Positions 37,465 to 49,091 of a DNA stretch of 64,000 bases are shown one piece after another. Source of the stretch: Benincasa hispida (Eukaryota > Streptophyta > Magnoliopsida > Cucurbitales > Cucurbitaceae); assembly GCF_009727055.1 (NCBI RefSeq), contig NW_024064153.1, positions 1,121,312 to 1,185,311 on the forward strand. The letters run 5' to 3'. A program made the position numbers and the translations under genes. The notes under the pieces are model-generated. The model ran no database searches. It was given only the letters and a program-made list of their open reading frames with translations, and had not been told where the DNA came from. The number at the start of each line of letters is the position of its first letter. The first letter of the stretch is position 1.

Positions 37465-37826
37465 AGGACCTTGTACTGGACCTGATTGGACGGTTGCCCA
37501 AACATACCTTGGAGGGACTACATAATCTCAGGATCAATGAGCATGGCCTCGTGTTTCTTGTTGAAAACATCAAATAGACTTGCCAAGATATAGATTTGGG
37601 CCTTTTCATTGGCCTTTGTCTAGTGGTCATGTGCATCCCTTGCTGCTTGGTATGCATTTTGTGCGGGGATTGGAGAATACTCCTCCATTAAGACAAATCG
37701 TAGATCATTTATAACTAGAATTGTATTCATATTAGATTTCCACGTTGCATAGTTTTCACCGATTAATTTTTCATTCTTTCGTAAGGCTATATAATAAAGA
37801 AGCCATGCTAAATGAATAACATACAA

Positions 37827-38550
37827 TTGATAGTTATCTCTACCTTAACCCATTACACAAAAAACAAGCATCCGATCAATTCAGCAAAAACAAACAACTA
37901 AAGAACCCTAATTAAACAAAGGATTTAGTTTTTACAACGATACTTCAGGGGTTTAGAGCAACAACTACCGAAGGGTGATCAATTACCCCTCTCCTGAATC
38001 GAGACAATCTCAGCTAATTACTAATTCCAGAATAACTCTTATTTATATAGCTCTTAGCTACCGTCAGTTTTGTCAAGGATTCATTAACTAACTTAATTCA
38101 TCCCATAAGTGTGACCCTATCATTTTTGGATCTCAGAGATACACTTCAATAGGCTACCGTTAGGAAAGACATCTATTGAAGATTAACCTAAGAAACTCTA
38201 TCCATTACTGAAGTTTGCATTATTCCAAATCTTATTATTAGGCCCTCCAAAGGGGTGGTCACTTTAGGACGACACACAAGCGGATCATAGGAATCTCATA
38301 GTAAAACCTAATGAAAGATACTGTAGGATATGTTGACACGTGTCCTTCTCCCACTTAATATGAATATTTTCCCTATTCACCATGGTATTAACCCATGCAA
38401 ACACTTTCCAAAGGAGGCAACACTCAGGACGACATGAAACCGAGCATGGATCTCACAGTGAACTCTTAAGGTTGTGAGGGCTAAAAATTGATATATCATA
38501 TATACCATTTTTCTCTCACTAAATTGTTCTATTGGTTTTAGGATTTTCTT
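37827..38550 (-). other. copia leader upstream of gag
   Basis: Non-coding sequence between the gag start and the LTR at 38551, homologous to the leaders at 24.2-24.95 and 45.4-45.9 kb. No PBS precedes the LTR at 38551, so that LTR belongs to a different insertion. Confidence 0.55.
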
Positions 38551-41500
38551 TGAAGGAAATCGAAACCAAGATTTCCATGAGCAGCGGAAAAAGACTATTC
38601 CAAATTACAATCATGAATCAACAATACATTTGCAGTCGACTTCAAAACAAACGGTTATACAATTATACAGAGAAATTACAGCATGAATAAACTCAAATGC
38701 ATAGAAAGAAAACTTTACGCACATTGGCAGAAACGTCTCCACGCTCCAATGCGCGACTCTGATCGAACAATAGCAACCACGAGCGCTCGATCTGCATGAC
38801 CGCAACACTACACGAACACAGCATGAACACTTCACACTCGTCCTCAACGATCTCCTCGGTCATGATCTCTTCTGTAACATGAACGGCCTCCAGAAAACCT
38901 CGACGGTGTCGAGTTGAGTCTGACACCACCAACAAGACGACCTTGGTATTCTCGGTGTGAGAATCCAGAGGATGGGCTCTGTTCGGACTTGGCATGAGGC
39001 AGACAAAGGGAGGAAACAACGATCGCGTACACGACTGGCCAAGTGGAAGATGGCTGAGACCTATCATATAGGTCAATTTTCAATCGTTTAGATAAAACTA
39101 TATATCCGTTTAGCTCAGTCTGTCGCGTACAGACTCTACACGATCGTGTACCTTGGGCCAACAATCGTCTAACAAAGCTATGCGATCGTTTAGTAAACAC
39201 TTCACGATCGTTTAACTCGCCCAATCGTCGTTTAGTAAATCTGTATTTACTTGACGACTTCCGTGAGTTTCTTTTCGCGGAGAGAAAATAAAAATCTTTT
39301 TCAAACTTTTGTAAAAACTTCTTTTCAAAATAGGAAACCACTTTCCTTTTAAACTCATGGTTACCATGATCCAATAACCACCAACTACTTTGGTTATTTA
39401 AAAGAAAAAGAATTAATTATCTAATAATTAATATTATTCTAAACATAAATGATAACCAACTTATCATACTATATTTATAACCTATAGTTTTAATATTTCA
39501 TCTCATGAAACATATAAACCATAGTTCTTTTCTATTCCATGGTACTTAATGTAAATCTCATTTACATCAATCCTCTACTAGATGTATCTTATACATCATA
39601 ATACCGATTATATCATATATAATCAAAATACCTCTTGTCAATTTGAACATTTCAAATCAACAGCAAGAACTGATTGTAGGATCTAAAGGCAACACTAGAG
39701 GGGGGTGAATAGGGTTGACTACCAATTTTTTAAAAATAATTTTATCTTCAAACAATGCTCAATAAAGTTAACCAACTAATTTGATTAAAAAAATTTATGC
39801 AAGACAAAACTTAAATCATGCAAGCTATGATAACTTCAAATTTAAAGACAATTTAATCAAGGATAAATTAAATAACACGCTAAAAATTAAATCATGCAAT
39901 TAGGAAAGATTAAAAAAATAACTAAGACAAGAAGCAAAAAAATTGAAAACAGAAATAAAAGAGAGAGGGGAAGAGAAAACACCGGGAATTATAGTGGTTC
40001 AACAAATTGCCTACTCCACTCTCCAAGACTCTTTCTTAGGTATTTCACTAAGTGATCCTCTTGCAGGTGAGGACCAAACCGACACACGACCCTCTTTTTC
40101 CTAGGCTAAAGAGAAACCCAAGATCCTTTTTACTGGTTCAAGATCAAACCAATTTCTTTTTCTCACAACCCAAGGTTGTACCCACACCTTAATACAATTC
40201 CCAAAAATTAAAGAAAAACCTCACAATATTACCTCTTGAAGGCTAAATACACAAGTTGAGCACTAAAAAAAAAAACTCACAGGCCAATTTAGGAGTAAGG
40301 AGGACAAGAATTTGAGAGTAGAGAGAATTGAGAGCTTAAGACTTGATAGCTTTTGGTGTGTATATGAAGAGTAAAATCAAGTCGAATTTATAGGCGAGGG
40401 GGATAAATTTTGGCCATTGGATATGATTGCAAATGAAGGGTGGAGATTGAATAAAATAGAAAAGGAAAGGATTTGTAATTAAGAGAGGAATTGAAAAATT
40501 GGAATTATTGAGATTTGTAGAATAAAAAAGGATTTGAAGGATGACAATTTAGGAAGGAAATCAAATTTGAAAAGGCTGAAAAATCTTAAACCGTGCCACG
40601 TGTCGCCATACTATTGATCCGCGCGTCAATTAACGATTTCTCCTCCTTTTCCTTTTTTTTTTTTAAAATATCAGCTACCACTTGTCATTATCTTATTCGT
40701 CCATGGTCGCCACGTCACTGCCACATCATGTTCCACGACATTGCCACGTTAACAAAAGTGACCGGCTAGAGTGCCACGTCATCAAAATTGACCGTTTGTG
40801 TACCACGTCAGCCGCACGTTGGATGCCATGTCAGCAAGGTGCCACGTGTCACTGCCACGTTGGATTTCCTCTCCGATCTTCTTTTACTTATAACTTTCTC
40901 GTTTGAACTCCGATTTTGAGCGATTCAAATTGCATTGGAATCATCTTTCCAAGATCTACAAGATAGTAACACTGAAAAAGTTAGTACAAAAAAATCTGAG
41001 TTTGTTATCATCAAAATACTTGGTTTGATTGAAGCCCTAAAGCTAACACTAATCCTCAACATGAACCCAAGCTACCAAGGGGACCTCATGGACTTGTAGA
41101 TCCGAAGCTCTAACGGTACGTGAATAACTGACTAAACTCTTTAGTCACGGGATCCACCATCCATTAACTGCCAGGCACTCCACAAAAGACCGACAGTTGA
41201 ACTCTCCTCACTACATATATATTATGTGTCCATCTTAACTAACCCTTCACAAACCGCTCGTAAGTACAACTGGGCCAATAACCATTATGCCCCTGTAGTT
41301 ACATCTGTCTCCTTAAGTACCACTGATCCCTCTAATGAACATAAGTCATAGTCCTACTATGACTGAGTCTTCTCTTCCAAAGAGAAGTTATGGCCACTAT
41401 GTTCAAGCCCCAGAATCAACCCTTAAGGAGCAATCTCTCTACTTATCCATGCTTCGAGAAAGAAGTGAATTTTATATTGTGGATTGAGTTCCCAGCTTCT

Positions 41501-42069
41501 AGATCAGATAAGTCCCCAAAAAGGTAGGCATGTTGAGTTGGCAATCTGGCTACTTTACCCATACTAATCAAAGGACCGCCCTCAAAGGCAGGAGTTCACA
41601 AAACACTCAAGATTGAGGTCGTGTCACCTATGGTCGTTTAAGTGAGATACAAGTCTCTAGTATCAACGACATTATATACAGAGTCTAGTCATCTCGTGGT
41701 TCAGGTCTTATACAAACTCTTTGTGTAGAACACCCCCACTCCACGTCTCCACATGAATAGTCAGGATCTACCATCTGTAGTAGTTTACACCACTTGCAAA
41801 CCTCTACAAAGCGGGTCGTATCCGTAGTGTCACCAAGATCAGGTATCCCACTTAATCCTTATACTACAGACTGATTTAGGTTATCACTTAAGGCATGATC
41901 CACTTGTATATCACATATACATGCTTAAGTTCACATAAGATAACCAAGGAGCTTTGTTTATTGATATGAGTAAATGCCAGAATTAAATAACACTTATTTT
42001 ATTCATTGAACAATGTGTATCTTTACAAAACAACGAGAATCCAGGAGAATTAGGACACCAATCCCAACA
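38551..42069 (-). repeat. copia 3' LTR, family L2, split by a solo LTR
   Basis: On the minus strand it begins TGTTGGGATTGGTGTCC at 42069, next to the polypurine tract AAGTGGGAGA (42079-42070), and ends CTTTCCTTCA-like at 38551. Without the insert 39675-41048 it is about 2.14 kb, the same as the L2 copy at 26303-28445. It is the 3' LTR of the copia element at 42070-45.9 kb. Confidence 0.8.
39675..41048 (-). mobile_element. solo LTR nested in a copia LTR (1374 bp)
   Basis: Inserted in L2 between CTGAT (39670-39674) and CTAAT (41049-41053), a 5-bp duplication with one mismatch. The empty site is seen in the L2 copy at 27.4 kb (ACTGATCCTCAAC). Ends TGTAGG...CTAACA. A CGCCTATAAATTC TATA box on the minus strand (near 40400) sets the orientation. 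The AGAGGGGGGTGAATAGGG phrase near the end occurs in many plant LTRs. Confidence 0.85.
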
Positions 42070-45000
42070 GTCTCCCACTTGTCCTAATGACTCGAGAGAC
42101 TAATGTACAATACAATATAAAATTGTACAATATACAATAAGCTAGGCATACCCCAGTATCATCTCCCACTTGCCCTAGACAAGATGCCGCATGTTCTATA
42201 GACCCAGACTCTCTAGGTGACCCTCGAACACTTTAGCCTTGAGGGCCTTTGTAAAGGGATCAACAACGTTGTGCTCCGATACAAATCTGCTCGACTATCC
42301 ATCACCGCGACATACAATCTCTCTGATCAGGTGATATTTCTGTTCTATGTGCTTACCTCGATGATGACTCCGAGGCTCCTTCGAATTTGCCATAACCCCG
42401 CTGTATCACAATAAAAAGTGATAGATAAATCCATATTTGGAACAACTTCCAAATCTGTAAGGAACTTCCTCAGCCAAACAGCCTCTTTAGCTGCTTCACA
42501 AGACGCTACGTATTAGGCTTCTATAGTGGAGTCCGCGATGCATCCTTGCTTGATGCTTCGCCCAAACTACAGCCCCTCAATTCAGAGTAAACACTGACCC
42601 CGATGTCGATTTGCGAGAATCTCGATCGGTTTGAAAGTCAGAGTCCGTGTATCCTATAAGGATCAGATTCTTATCTCCATACATAAGCATGTAGTCCCTC
42701 GTTCTTCGAAGATACTTGAGGATCGTCTTGACCGCCGTCCAGTGATCAAATCCTAGATTGGACTGATATCGACTGACAATCCCTACTGCATAGCAAATGT
42801 CGGGTCTGGTACATAACATTGCATACAACAACTTCCTCACAACAGAAGCATAGGAAATCCGTTTCATCTCCTCAACCTCTTGAGGTGTTTTAGGACATTG
42901 ATTCTTAGACAGAACGATTCATGCTTAAAAGGTAAACAAACCCCTTCTTGGAATCCTACATCCTGTACCTGATCACATTTGATCAATGTACGATGCCTGA
43001 GACAGGACTAACCGTTTGTTCTTGCGATCTCAAATGATCTAGATCCCAAGAACATACTATGCCTCACCCAAATCTTTCATTTGGAACTAGGCAGCTAGCC
43101 AACTCTTAATGTCAGTCAGATATCCTACATCATTCCCAATGAGTAGGATATCATCCCATAACAGTACCAGGAAAGCCTACTGAGCTATTGATGATCTTCT
43201 TGTAAACACAAAGCTCATCAACGTTCTGGTCAAAGCCAAACGACTTGACAACAGTATCAAATCTAATGTTCCAAGATCGAGATGCTTGTTTCAGCCCATA
43301 AATGGACCTATTAAGCTTATAAACTCTTTGCTCTTGATCTGGAACTACGAACCCCTCTAGTTGAGTCATATAGATGGTCTTCTCAAGATTACCATTCAGA
43401 AAGGTAGTCTTGACGTCCATTTGCCATATTTCATAATCATAAAATGTGACTATGGACAGGAGAATCTTTATAGACTTCACCATGACAACAGGTGACAAAG
43501 TTTCCTCATAGTCAACTCCTTCAACCTGGGTTGAGTCTAGCCTTAAAGGTTTGCACCTTTCCATCTACACCTCTCTTTCGCTTATAGATCCACTTACACC
43601 CAATAGGTTTGACCCCATCAGGTGGATCAACAAGCTCCCAGACGTTATTGAAGTACATAGACTCCATTTCCTGGTTCATGGCCTTAACCCATTTATCTTT
43701 GTCAACATCCTCCATTGCTTTCTTAAAAGACAACGGATCCTCGACCCCATCATTCATAATGACGTTTTGGGCTTCAATCAAACCTATGTAGCGATCCGGT
43801 GGGTTCATAACCCTCCCATTACGTCGAGGTAGTCTCAACTCTTGAGCTGGTTGATTAGACGTCCCGACCTCAACAACTCTTGTTGATCTGTTGGCCTGTT
43901 CAACAACTCTTGTTGAACCCTCAGCAGTCTCAGTCTCACTAGAGATCTCATGTAAAACGAGCTTACTTCGTGGCTTATGATCCCTCATGTGTTATTCTTC
44001 CAAGAAGATAACATTAGTGGAAACAAAAATTTGTTCTAACTTGGATCATAGAAATATCCACCTCTCGTTTCCTTGGGGTAGCCCACAAAGAGGCAAACCT
44101 TCGAACGCGGTTCCAACTTCTTTGGGTTAGTCGCTAACACATATGCCAGACAACCCCAAATCCTGAAATGGCATAAACTACCTTTACGGCCTCTCCATAA
44201 CTCAATAGGTGTTTCAGAAACACTTTTCGAGGGAACGTTGTTCAGGATATAACATGCAGTCTACACTGCATAACCCCAAAACGAGTCTGGAAGATGAGCA
44301 TAACTCATCATAGACCGAACCATGTCCAACAAGGTCCTGTTTCTCCTTTCTGATACACCATTCTGTTGAGGTGTACCAGGGGCCGAGAGTTGGGACGCAA
44401 TCCCATGTTCTATCATATAGTTCTGGAATTGGAGGTCCATATACTCTCCACCACGATCAGATCGTAGTGTTTTTATCTTCTTACCTAAAAAGTTTTCAAC
44501 TTTAGCCTTATACTCCTTGAACTTGTCAAGAGCTTCAGACTTATGTTGCATTAGGAAGAGATACCCAAACCTTGAATAATCATCTATGAAAGAGATGAAG
44601 TATTCATACCTACCTCGAGCTCTAACATTCATTGGACTACAGAGGTCTGAATGTACAAGCTTCAAGGCTTCCTTGGCTCTGTAACCTTTTCCAGTAAAAG
44701 ATTGTTTGGTCATCTTGCCTTGGAGGCATGATTCACATACCAACAAGGAGTTTTCTTCTATACTCTTTAGAAGTCCACTTTTCACCAACTTCTCGATCCT
44801 ATTGAGGTTGATGTGACCTAAACTTAAATGCCAAAGATGGGTGTTTTCCTTTGGAGAAACCTTTGGTCTTTTAACTGTTGTTGTCGTACTGAATATTTCA
44901 GTGTTAAACAAGGCTTTTATGACTAACAACCTTAGTACATATAAGTTATTTTTCATTGAACCATAACCAATCTCCATTCCATTCTTGAAAATAAACACTT

Positions 45001-45300
45001 TATTCTAAAAAAAGGAGACGATATAGCCTTGTTCAATGAGACAAGAAATCAAGATTAAGTTCCTCTTAATATGAGGAACTACAAAAACATTATCCAGTAA
45101 CAGATAACGTTTCTTGTCAAAAAATAACTTCAGCCTACCTACAACAACAGCTGAAACAACCTAACCATTACCAACTCGAAGAGTCATCTCTCCCTGTGGC
45201 AACATTTTCTAGGAACTAAATCCTTGGTAAGAGGAACTGACATGAATGGTAGCACCTGAATCAAGGATCCAGGCAGAATCATTATTCTCTACCAGACATG
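42070..45300 (-). pseudogene. copia pol (protease, integrase, RT, RNase H), decayed
   Basis: Minus strand, in order: a protease remnant (about 45290-45190); integrase (ORF 44998-44261) with HHCC finger residues (LWHLSLGH, CESC) and D, D, E in HSDLC, RSDRGGEY and NGVSERRNR; RT N-side (43988-43521, NNVWELVDPPDGVKPIGCKW); RT core (43564-43151, WQMDVKTTFLNGNL, YGLKQASRSW); RT tail and RNase H (about 42867-42180, RKSTSGSVFTL). A frameshift near 43535 splits RT. Around the YVDD active site (about 43150) a second shift gives LLWDDILLIGND. Integrase is intact over 245 codons, but the element as a whole is inactive and has no gag. Confidence 0.87.
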
Positions 45301-45930
45301 TCTCCAAGATCAATCATATTTATTGTCTTGTCTCCTCTTTTGGAGAGTAGTGGGATGGAGGCCATTTGCCACGAAATTCGTTTCACACGATTCTTTCCAC
45401 TATAATAAATCGGTCATTTTTAAAAGCTTTAAACGGAAATATTAATGAGTTGTTGAAAAGAAAAACACATTGACCTACGTTAGGTTTTAAGCAAATACCC
45501 GTTGTAAAACAAAACAACATCCAATAAGGTTTTAGCAAAACTACCATGAACCCCTTGTGACATCTAGTTTCGCAATGACGCTTCAAAGGTTTAGGACAAA
45601 AGCCGCCAAAGGGAGGTCAGTTATCCCTCCTCTGAATTGAGAAGATCTCAACTAGTCATTAATACCAGAACAACTCTTATTCTTATAACGACTAGCCATC
45701 ATTGATTTGGCCAAGAGATCATTAACTTACTTAACAATCTCCCATAAGTGTGACCCGCCATTTTAAGCCCTAGAGGTCCGTCCCAAAAGGCCAATCCAAA
45801 GGGAAAAAATTCGATTGGGGAAAAATCTAAAGCGACCCTATCCATTTATGGAGTTCACCTTGATATTGACCAACTGCACAAAACCCATCTGAAAGGGGCC
45901 ACTTCGAAGGCGACACGAGGGCGTACAGAA
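45301..45930 (-). other. copia leader, gag missing
   Basis: Protease upstream sequence passes straight into the leader (AAATCGGTCATTTTTAAAAGC), as in the 24.2-kb copy. The leader stops at about 45925 and an inverted LTR fragment follows, so the element has no 5' LTR or PBS. Confidence 0.65.
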
Positions 45931-47322
45931 GACCAAATTACCTCTTTCCCTGAAACAGGGGTAAGTATCTATTGCTCCTTTAAAGGCTGATTCCGGGGCT
46001 TGAACAATGTGGCGCCACACTTTCTCTTGGCCCGAGAAGGGTTTACCCATAGTAGGACTATGACGTATTGTTCATTAGAGGAATCAATGATACTTAAGGA
46101 GTTAGATGTAACTACAGGAGCAAAACGGTAAATTGGCCTAGTTGTACTTACGAGCGATTTGTGAAGGGTCATCGTACTGTTGATTGGTTATATCCAATGG
46201 ACACAGAAATATATCTGTAGTTCGAAGAGTGCAGCTGTCGGTCTTTAGTGGAGTGCCCGACAGTTAACGGATGGTGGATATCGTGATTAAAGAGTTTAGT
46301 CAGTTATTCACGTACCGTTGGAGCTTCAAGCTACAGGTCCATAAGGTCCCCTTGGTAGCTCAATGGATTCATGTTGAGAATCAGTTTTTGGGTTAGTTTG
46401 AAGTGTTTAAATTCACAAGAGGGAATTTGAATATACATGATACAATTAAATTGATTATGATGTAATTGATTTGATGTATTAGTTACATTAACTGGAGGAA
46501 TCAATATAAATACGATTTATATTAAATGCCAAAAAGGAGAAAAAAAAAAGAACTATGGTTTATATATATTACATATGATGTGATATTAAAACTATACGTT
46601 ATAAATATAATATGATAAGTTAGTTATTATATTTATTTATAACAAAAAAATGATGAGATAATTGTTGTTGGTTATCTTTTTCTCTATTAACCGAATGAGT
46701 GGGAAGTTTTAGTCTGTTTTGATAACTAATGGATAAAATGAAAAACGTTTTCATTTTTTTTTTCATAATCGATCGCGCATAAGGTAGAAAGCTATTCGAT
46801 AGCCTTGAGAGAGTAAACAATCAAGCTTCGAGCGTTTGCTAGACGATAGTTCCTCGTTACTCAACGATCGAGTATCTAAGTTTAGACGATAGGCTTCTTG
46901 ATTCTCCCACTTACTTGATCATTTACTCGATCGTATAGTTCCTCCTTCCCTCTACCGAATCCATACAGAGCCTACACCTCCTGGATTCTCACACCGAGAA
47001 TACCAATGTAGCTTCTTGGTAGTATTGAGTTTGTTGTTCGGGGGTCGAGGATCGAGTGTTACTTGATTGTGTTCGAGGATATTCCAAAGATGTTGCGTTT
47101 GTGCTGTTGAACGTTCGTGCTGTTGGATCGAGGAAGTACGAGAAGAAAAGGTTCTTCAAGGGTATGTTCACTCGATCTCTTGTATTTTCTTGTTGAAGCA
47201 TGCTGTAATTTAGATTTAATGCATAATTGTTTTGTTAGAATGTAAATGCTCATGTTCTTTCACAATGGGATTTGGAACGATCTGCTTCCGCTCATTGGTT
47301 CTCTTTGTTAAGAGATCCTTCA
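45931..47322 (+). repeat. copia LTR fragment, family L2 relative, inverted
   Basis: The plus strand reads LTR text (AGTAGGACTATGACGTATTG; CTCACACCGAGAATACCAATG) and ends ATCCTTCA at 47322, the usual L2 end. No PBS follows. The 5' third is missing, with a start close to the LTR position where the 32131 fragment also starts. CGATCG-type words lie at 46770-46945. Confidence 0.68.
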
Positions 47323-48484
47323 GGATCGATCTCCACCTTCCACTTTAACTACACGTTAGTTTTAGTAGTTGTTAGAGTATTATAAATTTCATTTGCTTGG
47401 GTAAGATAGAATTAACAACACCTATTTTGCTAGATTTATCACTTATCTATGCTAGATTTAGGTGCTTCAATAAACGTCATGCATTTTCATGTTTATGAAG
47501 ACCTTAAATTGAATGGCCTATAAAAACCGAATATTTGCATACAACTAGCCGATAGGTCATATATACAACCGCTAGGCATAGTAGAGGATGTTTTGTTGAG
47601 AGTTGGAGAATTAATCTTTCCCATTGATTAATCTATTAAAATCACTCTTAAGAAAAGTTAATTTCACATATACTTTAACAGTAGTATCCTACTAAATTTT
47701 AGATTCTCCTAACATTAGGTAGAATTTTCTATTACTATTTAGTTTTTAATTTTATACTTTAAAAAGAGAAAAATTATTTTTAAATGACAGAACTACTAAA
47801 AATATTTACAACTAATAGCACAATATCATAGTCTATCTGTGATAGGCCGCGATATACTACTATCTGTGTGTATCTGTGTCATGATAGACACAGATAATAG
47901 TATATCGCGGTCTATCACTATTTGTAAATATTTTGGTTTATTTTCCTATCTCTAAAAAGAGCACTTAAAAAAGAAGATTTATTTTATATATTTATCTATT
48001 TCTTGCATAATCAAATCTATTTTCTATTTTTTGAGTTAAATGCATCAATTTTTTTAGAAATGTATACCATTTTGATTTTCTTAAAATAAAGCAATTTCCC
48101 TTAATGTTTAAAATGTAATCTATAACAAACAAAATCTATCATACAAAATAATTATTTAAAATTTTAAATTACAAAAAATAAAAAAAAATGATTATAAATC
48201 TATTTAAGTTATTATCTAAAATAAGATGTTTTTGTATTTATTTACTAAACATTCTAACCTACTTTTTTTTTAGTTTAAGTTAAAATTTACTAAATATTAT
48301 TTTACTTTTTTTTATAATTAAAATTTGTCAACCATTATTTTAAAAGCACACAATTTCAAAGGAAGCCCAAGTATACTAAAAGAAACCCTCCAAATGGAAA
48401 CTAAATCTATAATTTAATTAAGACAAAATAAAATAACACATAAAAAAAAGGGATTGTGGTGTTAGGCGTGCAGCATATAATGAA
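47323..48484. other. intergenic DNA upstream of the kinesin
   Basis: AT-rich DNA without a convincing gene. It contains the hairpin at 47839-47918. Confidence 0.4.
47839..47918. repeat. hairpin repeat with 31-bp arms
   Basis: The left arm GTGATAGGCCGCGATATACT... pairs with the right arm ending ...GTATATCGCGGTCTATCAC, with two mismatches over 31 positions and a 16-base loop. Similar GATAGA/TCTATC hairpin repeats occur at 62.4-62.7 kb. Confidence 0.85.
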
Positions 48485-48600
48485 ACGTCCCCGTTCCCTG
48501 GGTGAACGTGATTGACTGGAAACATTCCTATTTCAAAACCCTCTCTCACTTCACTCTCACCTGAAAATATAAAATTTAAAGTAGCCGTTACTTCTCTCTC
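48485..48600 (+). promoter_or_regulatory. kinesin core promoter with AACGG (MSA-like) sites
   Basis: TATAAAAT at 48568-48575 lies before a CT-rich probable leader. Two CCGTT cores (AACGG on the other strand) are at 48491-48495 and 48585-48589; the second reads GTAACGGCTA on the minus strand and fits most of the MSA consensus YCYAACGGYYA. MSA elements bound by MYB3R factors give G2/M expression to NACK-type kinesins, so the sites fit the gene, but with two short cores this is suggestive only. Confidence 0.5.
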
Positions 48601-48744
48601 TCTCTTCATCTGTGCTTCAAAATCCATTCTCCCATCTCAAATACTCTCTCCTTTCCCCATTTTTCACGTAAATGCTTTGCTCACTCTATCTTCCGCTCCG
48701 CTTTCTTCATCATTTCACTTCTTTCTTCTTCCATTTTCTCTTTT

Positions 48745-49083
48745 GTAAGCGTTTCTTCTCTTTCTTTGCTTCTTTTCCAACTCACTATCAATTCAATCAA
48801 CAATGAACAATGAGCTTACTGTATGATGGATTCCCTACTTATGTAATATATGTTATGCCTGCTTACTTCATGTTTTCTGTTTCCGGATTTCTCCTTTTTC
48901 TTGCTTTTTTTCGCCAGTTTTGATGTGATTTCAAGAATTTCCAAGATTCCGCGTTTGTGGGTTTTACTTCTAATCTCTGCGGTGTACTGAATGACTGTTA
49001 AATGTTGGAATTCTTGGGGGATAATTTGGAGTACTTATAACGAAATTGTGTTTGTTACCCTTAGCCATAGGGTTTGTGAGCAG
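48745..49083 (+). other. probable intron in the kinesin 5' UTR
   Basis: A donor TTTT/GTAAGC and an acceptor GAGCAG/CGAAGG, eight bases before the ATG, would splice a CT-rich first exon (about 48600-48744) to the start-codon exon. It would remove the upstream open frame at 48991-49215. Confidence 0.5.
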
Positions 49084-49091
49084 CGAAGGAG

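Larger units (their letters stand above)
35700..37826 (-). pseudogene. copia gag split by a solo LTR
   Basis: The N-terminal part (37826-37465, NEKLIGENYATWKSNMNTIL and LRFVLMEEYSPIPAQNA, then ASLFDVFNKKHEAML and MFGQPSNQVQYKVL) and the C-terminal part (36061-35710, KYIYNARKKEGESVREHVLD, then NKIEYTITTLLNELHSYQSL and GEANVAHSKKF) are typical copia gag. They join cleanly if 36062-37464 and one AGGAC copy are removed. Other stops and frameshifts (for example TAG after IDPEIM and TGA after ISFIL) show it was already decaying. This is the only long gag of this copia group in the window. Confidence 0.85.
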
